Source: Prosopocoilus inquinatus (Eukaryota; Arthropoda; Insecta; Coleoptera; Lucanidae). From it: 64,000 nt of DNA. Location of the stretch: the NCBI GenBank assembly GCA_036172665.1, contig CM069869.1, positions 2,480,001 to 2,544,000 on the forward strand, written 5' to 3'. Below the pieces are notes generated by a model that searched no databases, had not been told where the DNA came from, and worked only from the letters and a program-made list of their open reading frames with translations. Made by a program: the position numbers and the translations under genes. Below, one piece after another: positions 49,449 through 60,171 of the stretch. Each line of letters opens with the position of its first letter. Within the stretch, counting starts at the first letter, position 1.

Positions 49449-51008
49449 CAGCGTTGAAACTAAGTAGCGGATAAAATCCATAACTCCGTTAATATTTGTA
49501 ATAAAGCAAAAATCTAAAAGGGGTATAGCGATTCAAATTACAGCGCATAAGAAGAAGTATATTTTGAGATATTTTCATGAATTTTTTTTAAGTTATGACG
49601 TCATCAAAATTTTTTTTAAATGACAACCTATATTTTTTATTTTTGATTTCGGTGGGTTTTTTTAACCTACTTTCAACAGTATAAAATTTTGAATCGATTA
49701 CATAACAAAAAATTCAAGAAAAACGGCCATAAAAGTTTAATTGTAAAGTTGAAGAAATTAACAGAATATCTAGTTAGCTGGGTGTAAAACAAACAAAATT
49801 TGTTTGATTGACAAGAACTTGTAAATACCTATCACAATAAAGTGAGTATTTTTATTCCCTGTGGATAGTAGGAGTTACACTAATTATTAAAAACCTTTTA
49901 CCAAAATGGTGTTGCTGACTGAAAAACAAAGAATTGAAGTTCTAATGATGATTGGGTATGGCGATCGAATTAGAACTCATCAAGAGGTGTGTCGACTTTA
50001 TATAGACAAATATCCTGATCAGCAAATAAGTCAATCCACAGTCAGCAGAATAGAAAATAAATTTCGAAATTACGGTATTGTGAAAGACCTTCCAAAAACT
50101 GGCCACCCTAAGACAAAATTAATTGACGATGTGCAGCTTGATATTTTACTAGAAATAGAAAATAATCCGCATTCGACTAGTCGAGACATTGCTTTAGAGC
50201 ACAACCTGAGCCATACCTCGGTACTGAAACTTTTAAAAATGCAAAAGTTTCATCCGTATAAAGTAAAATTAGTCCATGAGTTAGCAGAAACTGACTATGA
50301 CCATAGACAAGAATTTTGTGAAGAAATGTTGGAAATTTGCAATCGTGATTCTAGATGGATAGGAAGAAGAGGTCCAATGGAATGGCCAGCTAGATCCCCT
50401 GATCTAACGCCATTAGACTTTTTTCTATGGGGGTACTTAAAAAGCAAGGTGTATAAAAATAGACCTAACAACTTAGACGATCTTAAAGAAAGAATTCGAC
50501 AGGAGTGTAGGTTAATAACACCTCAAACTATTCAAAAAGTAATAAATGAATTTTATGAGCGTCTTGGGTATTGTCAGTTGGTGCATGGTCGTCAGTTTGA
50601 ACATTTATTGGGATTTCAATGACTGTCAAAATCAAATTTTGTTTATTTACACCTTAATTTTGTTTCGTTTTAAACCTAGCTAACTAGATGTTCTGTTTAT
50701 TTCTTCAACTTTACAATTAAACTTTTATGGCCGTTTTTCTTGAATTTTTTGTTATGTAATCGATCCAAAATTTTATACTGTTGAAAGCAGGTTAAAGAAT
50801 CCCACCGAAATAAAAAATAAAAAATATAGGTTGTCATTTAAAAAAAATCTTGATGACGTCATAACTTTAAAAAAATTCATGAAAATATCTCAAAATATAC
50901 TTCTTCTTATGCGCTGTAATTTGAATCGCTATACCCCTTTTAGATTTTTGCTTTATTATAAATATTAACGGAGTTTTGGATTTTATCCGCTACTTAGTTT
51001 CCACGCTG
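49449..51008 (+). mobile_element. Tc1/mariner-superfamily element with ~340-bp TIRs, internally deleted
   Basis: The left terminus CAGCGTTGAAACTAAGTAGC and the inverted right terminus CAGCGTGGAAACTAAGTAGC continue as inverted repeats to about 49795 and 50675. The arms include GGGGTATAGCGATTCAAATT, TTATGACGTCATCAAAATTT-type and CTAGTTAGCTgGGT segments. TA flanks both ends. The target is itself palindromic: TCATCTGATCACATATACAT to the left and ATGTATATGTGATCAGATGA to the right. The transposase frame inside lacks its catalytic middle. Confidence 0.9.
49906..50622 (+). pseudogene. Transposase with deleted catalytic centre
   Basis: An intact 238-codon frame within the long-TIR element. The N-terminal half (1-145) is a paired-type helix-turn-helix region (TEKQRIEVLMMIGYGDRIRT, QISQSTVSRIENKFRNYG, STSRDIALEHNLSHTSVLKL). 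It runs to HRQEFCEEMLEICNRDSRW and then jumps straight to WPARSPDLTPLDFFLWGYLK, which holds the third catalytic acidic-residue region. The parts that should carry the first (DE) and second (QQDGAPxH-type) catalytic residues are missing, yet the frame stays open. It may still bind the termini; it should not cleave. Confidence 0.85.
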
Positions 51009-51565
51009 TATATATATATATATGTATATGTGATCAGATGATATATATATACAATAATAGTAATCATCAACAGAGTATAACATATAAGTCTAAATAACAA
51101 TGGACAATATATACAAGAATAACAAAATCATTGGCGGAAATTATATAGAGTGTGTACTATTAGTAGCTGACAAAAATTCGCTTACGGAGTAAAATGAATT
51201 TTTTAACAAAAAATCTATGATGTATATATTAAACTGGTTACTATTTTCTTGCTGCTGTGGTAATGCGTTGTACAATTTCGGCCCCAATAATCGATGCTTT
51301 GCTGAGTGCGCGTTAATCGATGAAATGGGATCTGAAGTGCCGTTCGTTTTCTTGTGTTGTATAAATGATTTTCTCCGTTTATTGCAAACCTATGACGCCT
51401 GGAGTGGACAAATTTTAAGCATGTAAGTATATACATTCTTGTAATGGTAAGTATTTTTTCCGTTTTAAATGCTTCTCTGCAGCTTTCATTTTGCCTTAGT
51501 CCACATAAGGCCCTTATCGCTTTCTTGTGCAGCAAGAAAACTCTGTATGCTTGAGTGAATGTATC

Positions 51566-52195
51566 TCAGAAGATGATGCCATAGGTGGCCCTGCTATGGA
51601 AATTCGCGTAATAAGACGTGCGAGCTACTTGATATGTTGCGATCCGTTTTAAGCGACATATACTATACACGCAAGATGTTAATAATTTACACAGTTGTTG
51701 TACATGTTGTGTCCAGTTCAACCGACTATCCACTAATAGGCCAAGGAATTTTACGCACTTATTGTTGTCTGTTGGTTTTGCACTAAATTTTATTTGTTGT
51801 GTTTTTTCTTTATTTAATAATAGTGAATTACTAGTCATCCACACAATTGCATTTTCCAATGTACAACGCATCTTTTTTTCTGATTTGTCCTCACTATCAC
51901 TTTTATTTATGAACGTGGTGTCATCCGCGAATAAGCAAACACTATCTGCGTTTATGTTTTTTACAAGATCGTTTACGTATATTAAGAATAGGACAGGTCC
52001 AAGGATGGACCCTTGCGTGACGCCTTGAAGTATCCTGTCGGTGGAAGATTTTTCGTTATTCCAGTCAACTATTTGAGTACGATCCTGCAGATACGATGTT
52101 AAAATTTGTAATGGTACACCCCTAATTCCGTAATAGTGTAGTTTATTTATTAGTGTCTGATGGTTCGAATGCTTTTGATAAATCACAACAATCAA
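51566..52195 (-). pseudogene. Reverse transcriptase core of the LINE
   Basis: Seen: LQGVTQGSILGPVLFLIYVN (the RT palm motif), the catalytic FADD box in CLFADDTTFINKSD, and LNKEKTQQIKFSA followed by VKFLGLLVDSRLNWTQHVQQ, the thumb-side motifs of non-LTR reverse transcriptases. Its N-terminal continuation is in another frame upstream. GVTQGS replaces the commoner GVPQGS. Confidence 0.85.
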
Positions 52196-52352
52196 GCAAC
52201 TTGCACTGCTTTATGTGAGTCTAATGCTTCTATTATTTCGGAGAGTATGTCCATCATTGCTGTTATGGTCCATCTGTTCTTACGGTATCCATGTTGGTTC
52301 GTGTTTAACAAATTGTTAACTTCCATAAATTTGACGAGTCTGCTTTTTATGA

Positions 52353-53234
52353 CTACTTCATAGAATTTGGCACAGCTGGCAGCACTGAAATTGGTCTATA
52401 ACTGTTGCATTCATTATCGGGACCTTTTTTATATACGGGTACTACTCTAGCGACTTTCCATTTATTAGGGAAAACTCCTTCCGCAATACATTTGTTTAAT
52501 ACCAATGTTAGAGGTATGGATATTTCCTCTATTATTTGCTTCAGAATACTGATGGAGAAAGATTTGTTTTTGATATTTTGAATTATAGTTTTCATTTCAT
52601 TTTCATTTACTGGATAAAAGTGTAAGGAATGCGACATGGTTACATTGTGTTTGTTCAGATAATATTCGAGATCATTCTTTATTTGACTGATAAAATCAGT
52701 TTCTTTTACAATACGTATGCCTATTTCGTGATAAAATTTACAAAATTTCTCAGTTGTTAAATCATCATTTTGAGTTTTTTTATTTTTTCTCCCATTCTCC
52801 AAATTGATCACGTCCCACATGGCTTTTTGCACATTTCCAGCTTGCATTATGCGATTTTCGTAATACATCCGTTTCTCCCGTTCTAATAGGTGATAAAATT
52901 GAATTTTGGACCGCTCATACTGATAGTAGTCTTCTTGTTTTTTTTTTGTACACGTTGCTTTTACTCCGAGGGCATGTAGAATATTATTCATGAGACGTAA
53001 ATCTTCTGTTATGTAGTTAGCATGTTTGTTTTTCTTATTCGAATAAATTGTTTTTTCTTTCAGGGGAAAAGCTTGATTAAATAGATTTATGAGACTGTCA
53101 TGAAAATACTGAGATGATTCAATCGGATTTTTCTGTTTTAGAGGTTCCCGGTTGTGCAATTGTAGTGGTTGTTTGAAGAAAGATACAATGTTATTATTTG
53201 TTTCTCTTATGATAATGGTTTTACGGGGCTCCAA
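52353..53234 (-). pseudogene. LINE linker and N-terminal RT segment
   Basis: The frame ends in FPNKWKVARVVPVYKKGPDN and CNSYRPISVLPAVPNSMK, the first RT motifs. Before that is a Lys-rich linker (KKKQEDYYQYERSKIQFYHL, KAMWDVINLENGRKNKK) as found between endonuclease and RT in Jockey/CR1-like elements. It is separated by a frameshift from the endonuclease end and from the RT core. Confidence 0.8.
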
Positions 53235-53769
53235 TACAGTTTCTTGTTTATGTTTAATACTTGAGCCAAATGATCGGACATATGTAGATTAATGGTTTCC
53301 ACTTCGCATGTTTTTGGCGGTATATTAGTAAAAATGTTGTCTGTACAGCTAGAGCTACTTACTGTGATCCTTGAGGGGTCTTCAAATGCTTTCTGTAAAC
53401 CATAAGTCTCAAATAAATGCAGTTGATCTTTATGTCTCGATTCTTGCAGAAAATTTACATTAAAGTCACCGGCAACGAAGATTCTTCTGAATTCTTCCAT
53501 GTCATTTATAATTTGCAAAATTGTATTCATTGTATTTAAAAATATTTCGAAATTTCCTGTTGGGGATCTGTACACCACTAATATTATGAACACATAAAAT
53601 AGCGACATCTTACTATCGCTTTTTGACCTAACATTGCAGTAGGATAGACAAATTGAAGCGGGATTTGCTCCTAATGAGTCCCCCATGCAAGGCGGCCATG
53701 CTTGCTGTCAAAGCATAATGAAAGATTTTAGAAAAATTTTGTGCAAATCGTTTTTGATTGCAGTGAGAA

Positions 53770-53830
53770 CCTCGAGCAGCCTCTGGACAGCTGTTTCAGC
53801 CCTGCTTGGGGCTTCTTCAGCAGAAACGTA
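53770..53830 (-). ncRNA. Same hammerhead candidate on the minus strand
   Basis: CTCTGGACAGCTGTTTCAGC on the plus strand, followed by CCTGCTTGGGGCTTCTTCAG, is the exact reverse complement of the plus-arm core. An antisense transcript therefore carries the same CTGAAGA...GAAAC...GTC arrangement. In a full-length transcript the two arms would pair with each other instead of folding as ribozymes. Confidence 0.6.
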
Positions 53831-53857
53831 GCTCGACATTCCCACTGCAGACCACGT

Positions 53858-53902
53858 TTCTGCTGAAGAAGCCCCAAGCAGGGCTGAAACAGCTGTCCAG
53901 AG
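53858..53902 (+). ncRNA. Candidate type I hammerhead ribozyme (plus arm)
   Basis: Order seen: TTCTG (stem I), CTGAAGA (53863-53869), AGCCC-caagca-GGGCT (stem II, five pairs), GAAAC (53886-53890), AGCT loop, GTC (53895-53897), CAGAG (stem I, pairs with TTCTG including one G-U). Helix III is the two pairs A-U and C-G closed by AGCT. Known: such minimal helix III type I hammerheads occur in Penelope-like elements and animal retrozymes. Predicted cleavage is after C53897. The A-U closing pair of stem II is less usual than G-C. Confidence 0.65.
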
Positions 53903-54019
53903 GCTGCTCGAGGTTCTCACTGCAATCAAAAACGATTTGCACAAAATTTTACTAATATTATGGTTTTTAATTTATACAAATCAATTGCGGCCATTTATTA
54001 TTATTATTATTATTATATA

Positions 54020-54424
54020 TTATATTTCTATGTGAAACTCCAGTGATAGATTATTTATCTGTTGCATAGGTTTAGCTTTTATTGCGTTTTTCAATAAAAT
54101 AATTACGCCTCCATGTTTAGAATCTGTTCTAGCGAATGACGAACATATGTTATAGTTTGCGATGTTTATTTTTTCCAGATACTCCTTTTGTAACCAATGT
54201 TCTACGACGCATATTACATCCAGATCATTTTCGCTTGCATGATATTCTAAACAGTCTACTTTCGATGCTAGTGATTGAATGTTTATGTTCATTATTTTAA
54301 ATGTTCTTCTCTGTTTGCATTTATTTTTAGTTGTTCTCGCTTGTTCTTCGAAAAAACTTGTAACGTTTAATAATAAAATTTTTGGGCCATGTTTCGCTCT
54401 TGTACATTTCTTGCAATGATTCAA
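54020..54424 (-). pseudogene. LINE endonuclease N-terminal segment
   Basis: FKIMNINIQSLASKVDCLEY followed by NDLDVICVVEHWLQ gives the typical apurinic-endonuclease start (N in NIQS, E in VEHWL). FARTDSKHGGVIILLKN corresponds to the next conserved block. The continuation is displaced by the 362-bp insertion at 53589-53950. Confidence 0.8.
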
Positions 54425-54540
54425 AGTCGAACCCCACTTTAAATGATTTATTCTTGTTTTTATTTTCTTTGTGTTTCATAATTTCCTCAACAATAAATAT
54501 AAATATAGATTCTGAAAATGATGGTGGACTAAACATAAGG

Positions 54541-55690
54541 TTACAAATGCTTCCTTAGATTTTTTTCAAATTTGAAACTATATCTAACTAACTAACTAAC
54601 TAATCTAATAACTTCAACGTCAAGAAACTGATAGCATTAAAATTTTAACTGGTTATGATTAACTGTATCAGTTATTTGAAGAATTCTGTGAATAATTCGT
54701 ACGTTTTGTTGATTCGGCCTTTCGATTCCTTTTTTAACAGAAATTTTTCTAAGTTATAAATGATTTCAATGATCAACATTTTTGAACTGACCGGTAGTGT
54801 ATTATGTTTCCCTGAAAAACTTTTCGCAAATCCTGAATGCAGCCTGCGAATAATTTGCCCCCATTTTTATCAGAAGTTGGCTTCAAAGAGGAAAAACTTC
54901 TTGTATACAATTCGCGTCCCCTGACTCCATGTTATTTCCGGGCAGCGCAGCAATATTTAGTTTATCACCGTTATGGTAGAGGCAGCATTTTCAACTTCAA
55001 CCCCTTGAGCGACGTAAGAAATAATGTCTCATGTTTTACTTGCTTTACGCCAGCAGAAATTTAGTACGTATTTAAATTTACTAATAAATCCTTAATCTTA
55101 AACTGCTCTTTGGAATACGAAAAAAATAAATAAATAAAAATAAAAATTCAAACTTTGCTGCATGCTTTTTTACGCTTTCGATTTTGTTGTTAGTATAAAG
55201 ATCTTTTCCTTTTTTTCCTTTTATCTTAAATACACGTGGGTATTATGGATTGAACTTTCTAAAATCGCATTAAATCTATAGTGCACCGCGACTTCGTGCA
55301 ACGTGCAACATCCTGTAAGTACCTTATCTGATTTACAAGGAGCTTAACGCTGCGCCTGTAATAGGTTCGGTTGCTTATTAATGAACGTGATCTCTTCATG
55401 TCTGAAACTGATTCCTAGAAGTGGACGAAACTCACGGAACAGCGAATCACAATAATTTTCCCAATTTAATTGAAATTAAAAATAAATATATGTAACACTC
55501 ATTATTATTACTCATTATTAAAATTAAAATGAATATGTAATAGTTATTCATTAAATATTAAAATAATTTTTCAGTGATATTCTCACGCCAATTGTATGCT
55601 CGAAAAAGTCATTTCTGAAGTGACAATGAATACTAAAATTTTCGCAGAGAAAAAGAAACGAGAATTTTGAAACTTTCAAACCTCGATCTT
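54541..55690. other. Gene-free DNA with a (CTAA)n run
   Basis: CTAACTAACTAACTAATCTA is at about 54586. The plus frame at 54837-55064 (75 codons) shows no recognisable domain. No gene is claimed. Confidence 0.4.
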
Positions 55691-58110
55691 TTATTTATTT
55701 CATAGATTTTTAATTTCCTGTTTTTGTTTTACTTAACTCTCATTTTTGGCCGATTTCTTTTGTTATCTTTTTAATTTTTTCTTCGATCTTTTCCTGCCAA
55801 ACACTTTAAATATTTTCAGTAAGAGTGCGGTTATTGGAAAATCTTTACTTTATGACGATAACCATTTTAAGTATCGACCCTTCACAAAAAATAAAAATTT
55901 CCATCGGCCCCCTCTTAAATTTAATTTAATTTGATTTTGTTAAATCATAATCCGTGATTCTACTTAACCCTAATTTTTTAAATCTTTTCTGTTTTACTCA
56001 ATTCGATTTGACTTTATTTTATACATATTTGCATCATCAGTTTGATTCTCTTCTATTTTATTCTTTTACTCAAACTTTCGGTTTAAAATTCGCCAGTCCT
56101 TTCGATTCGATTTGACTTATTGTTAGTTCTTAGTTTTTATTTTCATCTTATCTTCATCGCCAGTCGTCTTTTGTTTATTTTTATTCCTTATTTAATTTTT
56201 ATTTAATTCAATTCTTGATATTTATCTGTAATCAATTGATGGACGTTGTTTTTCTTTTATTCGATTTCATTTAATTTATATTTTATTATTAACTATCAAT
56301 TTAAAATCTTTTATTCTTATTTGATTTTATTTTCTAAGATTTTTTTATAGATTTAGATATATTTTTTTTAAGTTGATTTATGTTTATTTGATTTTATATT
56401 TTATTAACTCTGGCTTAATTTTGTTAAATTGGTATTATTATCGACGCATTTCATTTTTTTTAAATGGGTATACACGGATCCGATCATCTTTTGTCTTTAT
56501 TCGATTCGATTTAACTTTATTTTATATTTCTATTATCAGTTTGATTCTATTTTATTTTATCTTTTGTTCAAACTTTCGGTTAAAAATTGATTCGATTTGC
56601 CTTACAATTTGTTAATTTTTATTTTCGTTTCATCTTTATCACCATACGTCTTTTGTTTATTTTTAAATTCCTTATTTGAAATTATTTAATTCAATTTTTA
56701 ATATAATCAATTGAGCGACTTTGTTTTATTTTTATTCGATTCAATTTGATTTATTTTAGTTTGTTTAACTCTCAATATTTTCTTTTTGTTTGATTTTATT
56801 CGATAAGATTTTTTTAAATGATCAATTAATCGTCTCTTGTTTGCTTTTTTTGAATTGATTTATGTCTGTTTTCTTTTACATTTCAATTCCGGTTTCATTT
56901 TATTAAATTGCTATTATTATCAACCTTTTTAATTTTTTTTTTTAATTGAGTATAACCAATCCAATCGTCTTTTGTCTTTATTCAATTTGTTTTGACTTGA
57001 TTTTAAATTATCTGTTTCCCGATTCTCTTTTGTTTCTTTTTTCGTTTGTTCAAACTTTCGGTTAAATTCGCCAATGCTCTTGATCCGATCTTTATTTATT
57101 TAATTTTAGAGAATTTTATTTTCTTCTTATCTTCACCACCGTTAATCTTTTGTTTATTTAATTCCTTATTCGAATTTATTTAATTAAATTTTTTACTATA
57201 ATCAATTGATCGACTTTGTTTTGTTTTTATTGGATTTAATTTGATTTAGTTTCGTTTGTTTAACTGTCAATATTTTGTTTTTGTTTGATTTTATTTGATA
57301 AGATTTTTTTTAAATAATCAATTCATGGTTTTTGTTTGCTTTTTTGAGTTGTTTTATTTTTATTTTTCATTTTAACTCTGCTTTAATTTTGTTAAACTGC
57401 AATTATTATCATCTTTTATCTTTACATGATTTGTTTTGACTTTATTTTATAGTTATATTATCTGTTTTTCATTCTCTTTTGTTCTTTTTTTGCTTTTTCG
57501 AACTTTCGGTTAAATTCGCTAATGCTCTTGATCCGATAAATTTTATAGAATTATTATTCACATCATCTTCACCACCTTTCATCTTTTGTTTTTTTTTTAT
57601 TCCTTATTTGAATTTATTTAATTCATTTTTTAATGTAATCAATTGATCGACTTTGTTTTATTTTTATTCGATTTAATTTGATTATTTTCGTTTTTTCAAC
57701 TGTCAATACATATTTTATTTTTGTTTGATTTTATATGACAAGTTTTTTTTTAAATTATCAATTGATCGTCTTTTGTTTTTTTTTTTCTTTTACTCACCCC
57801 GAGATTATTTTATTTTACATTTCAATTCCGTCGATTCATCGCCGTTTTTGTTTCCTCTTTTTTCGATCTGACTTTATTTTATATTTTAATTAATTATTAA
57901 CTGATCGTCTTTTTTTCTGCAGTATTTGTAGATTAAATATTTGATTGCGTTCGTCAATTTTTATATCGATTTGACTTACTATTGGTTTCACAATTTTTTT
58001 AGTTTGGTCCTTACTCCATCGACATTAATTTTATGTTTTTGTTTTATTCGATTTGACTGTACTTAATTTTTATTTTGCTAACCAATTGATCTTTTTTTTT
58101 TATTCGAGTT
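55690..58110 (+). repeat. Second T-rich quasi-tandem array, ~2.4 kb
   Basis: Repeated phrases TATCTTCATCGCCAGTCGTC or CATCTTTATCACCATACGTC then TTTTGTTTATTTTT, AATCAATTGATCGACTTTGT and TTTATTCGATTTAATTTGAT recur near 56145, 56625, 57125 and 57550. They match the array at 35.1-37.7 kb in the same orientation. Only low-complexity frames occur. Confidence 0.65.
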
Positions 58111-60077
58111 CATTTAAGTAATCTTAATAACCTCACAATCGGTACTCTCATATTCTGAAAGCTTAAGAAAATGATCAGCTGTTTCGGCCGTGTTATAAAT
58201 ATTAAGGTAAAAGTAGCATATCTTATGACTTTCAAATAAATAGTTCAAGGTTAAATATTTAAGCTTCTGTAGACGTTACAAACATCCTTTTCCAATAATA
58301 GTTTTACTTTTCTTTAATATTAATTAATATTAATAATTAATAATTCTTTCAATTAATAAAAGGTACTTTACTCTAAACCAACGGTCACGTTGTCCTCGTT
58401 TCCTAACCAGCCTGTATGTTATTTTCAAATTTTGGTAGTGGCTGAGTACTTGCTAGAAGAAACAAAACTCTTTTTATGACGAACGACTTGTCTTAGAAAA
58501 ACGCGAAATGAGGAAGTTTACAAGCACAGTTAGGTCCATCCGGGGACACACTGTATACATTTTTTATTTTCAATAAATACTGAAATTCAAAAAAATCACT
58601 AGATCTCGACGTATTCTTATTTTTCAAAATTAATTGAAAGAATTAACTGAAGTAATAATTAAAGATACTACAGTAGATTTTAAAATACAGAATTTAAATT
58701 AAAAAAAATACTCTAAATATACAATCGTGTTTGTACGGACACTGTAAAATTATGTTAAAAGTCGACGTTTCGAAACTCGTTCGAAAGCTTCTTCAAAGTG
58801 AATAACAATAAACCACTTTTTATTCTGACATTCTGGCAGACGCATAAGCTTCATTTAAATGTTAATTAGAATGAGGATGAGGTTTTCTTTTTTGAACCTA
58901 CATTAAATGTCTTATTCTAAACAAGACTTAAATTTAAAGGTTGCTTAAAAAGTCGCTAATATAGGCCATATTGGCTTAACGCTGAATGTAAAGTCGATTC
59001 GCTGATAAAAAATAAGCAATATAAATATGAAGAAATTGGTACTAAAAATAAAAAATAATAATAATTAAGACTGAAGCAAAAACTTTATGATTCTAGTGAA
59101 TTTGTGACGCTCTGTGTTAAGTAAGATTTCACGGAGCCTTCTTTAATGTTCCAGAAGAAAATAAAACGAACCAAAATAATAACTGGTGTGAGTGAAAATT
59201 GGATCTAATGAAATCAGTTCGCCCGCAAAATAATTATTTCAAATCTGGAGGCGGACTATTTTTCATCGCGGAAGCTCCGTAATATATTTTTACAGCGTTT
59301 CCGACCTACAGGTCTAGTCTAGAGTACTCTCAGAGTATCTCCATCTTGTTTTAACCTCATGTAGCGATGCGGGATGGAAAGTGTGCTCTAGAGGAGTCAG
59401 TTGAAAATGCGCTCGTAACTTTTATGTCAACAGTAAACCGACTGTGGTATTTATTAAATTCAGTATTAAATACTTGCATGTTTATCGAACGGTATATTTA
59501 CTGACAAGTTTAACGGATCACGTGTATAAGCAGCGGTAAATTTATATTACTGGTATAAAACACTTTTTTCGTTTTGTAATTAAATAACGAAACTCAATAT
59601 AAAATTTCGAACGTAAAAATGAAATGTGTTACTCGTTTCCATCCTTAATCAAATTTATAATTAATATGCTCGTTCTTATACACATTCAAAAATAACATCT
59701 GAGTTGACCGCAAGGGGACGCAGTCAATATGCTCAACAATAAAAAATAATTTTATTAACAAAAGTCTCAGAATAAGATGAAGCTTTTATTATTATAACTT
59801 CTGTATTCTTTATCAGAAATTAACGAACTTCGGCTCGTTTTAAAGGAAATTGTGAGCTGATTTAAAGGTTCTATTTAATGACCCCGGCTAATATCTTATA
59901 AGGTAGGCAAAGTTAGTGTATGGGAAGTTGCCTCATGCAATATCGGACGGATTCGACATTTTTCGTATGGGTCTCAGGTCTACGTCACTCATCTAAGCTG
60001 AAGCTCCATTTAAAATCATCATAATAGTTGCATTGTTATGGTAACGCTGTCGACTGCGCATGTGCCGTGGATCACAA
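58111..60077. other. Gene-free DNA
   Basis: No supported coding region. Contains a hammerhead-related remnant at 58761-58800. A moderately GC-richer zone at 59280-59400 has GTCTAGTCTAGAGTACTCTC words. Confidence 0.4.
58761..58800 (-). repeat. Hammerhead-related remnant
   Basis: On the minus strand the sequence reads CACTTTGAAGAAGCTTTCGA and then ACGAGTTTCGAAACGTCGAC. The spacing of (T)TGAAGA to GAAACGTC recalls the hammerhead core. The first core base is T rather than C, and stem II is poor, so it is probably inactive or only convergent. Confidence 0.35.
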
Positions 60078-60171
60078 CCAATCAAAATCGCCAAAGTCTA
60101 GGCTGACGTCACGAGAGACCGCACAGACACCCCCTCCATCGTGACCAGGCATTCGGCTTTATGCATATAAA
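60078..60171 (+). promoter_or_regulatory. Promoter-like cluster: CCAAT, CRE, TATA
   Basis: CCAATCA (60078-60084), the full CRE/ATF palindrome TGACGTCA (60104-60111) and GCATATAAATCC with TATAAA at 60166-60171 lie in the order and spacing of a core promoter pointing to the right. The surrounding 60000-60160 is distinctly GC-richer. No coding exon was recognised downstream, so the transcript is unknown. It could also belong to a transposon. Confidence 0.4.

Larger units (their letters stand above)
53589..53950 (+). mobile_element. Retrozyme-like hammerhead element, 12-bp TSD, inserted in LINE
   Basis: Flanked by perfect 12-bp repeats ACTAATATTATG (53577-53588 and 53951-53962), which are the split LINE target. 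The first ~150 bp match 15164-15320. The remainder is a fold-back whose arms (about 53736-53830 and 53850-53944) each contain the same hammerhead-like core. The variable-length duplication and the 5'-inverted arrangement suggest retroposition. No coding capacity, so mobilisation must be in trans. Confidence 0.85.
51040..54540 (-). mobile_element. Decayed non-LTR retrotransposon (APE-RT type)
   Basis: On the minus strand the order is endonuclease start (54424-54020, INIQSLASKVDCLEYHASEN, VICVVEHWL), endonuclease end (53577 to about 53240, VVYRSPTGNFEIF, VAGDFNVNFL, SDHLAQVLN), linker and RT start (53234-52353, RVVPVYKKGPDNECNSYRPI), RT core (52195-51566, GVTQGSILGPVLFLIYVNDL, CLFADDTTF) and a C-terminal piece (51535-51215). 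At least two frameshifts (near 52350-52195 and 53230) and an insertion at 53589-53950 break it. Known relatives are Jockey/CR1-like elements; the clade cannot be fixed by eye. Its ends are approximate. Confidence 0.85.

Noticed and set aside
53577..53686. Apparent N-terminus (MGDSLGANPASICLSYCN) of the endonuclease frame
   Set aside because: This stretch comes from the inserted hammerhead element, not the LINE; the frame is a chance fusion across the insertion.
53708..53944. 78-codon minus frame in the fold-back
   Set aside because: An open frame in a palindrome with ribozyme-like core; no protein evidence.
54837..55064. 75-codon plus frame
   Set aside because: No conserved motif or neighbouring exon; likely chance.
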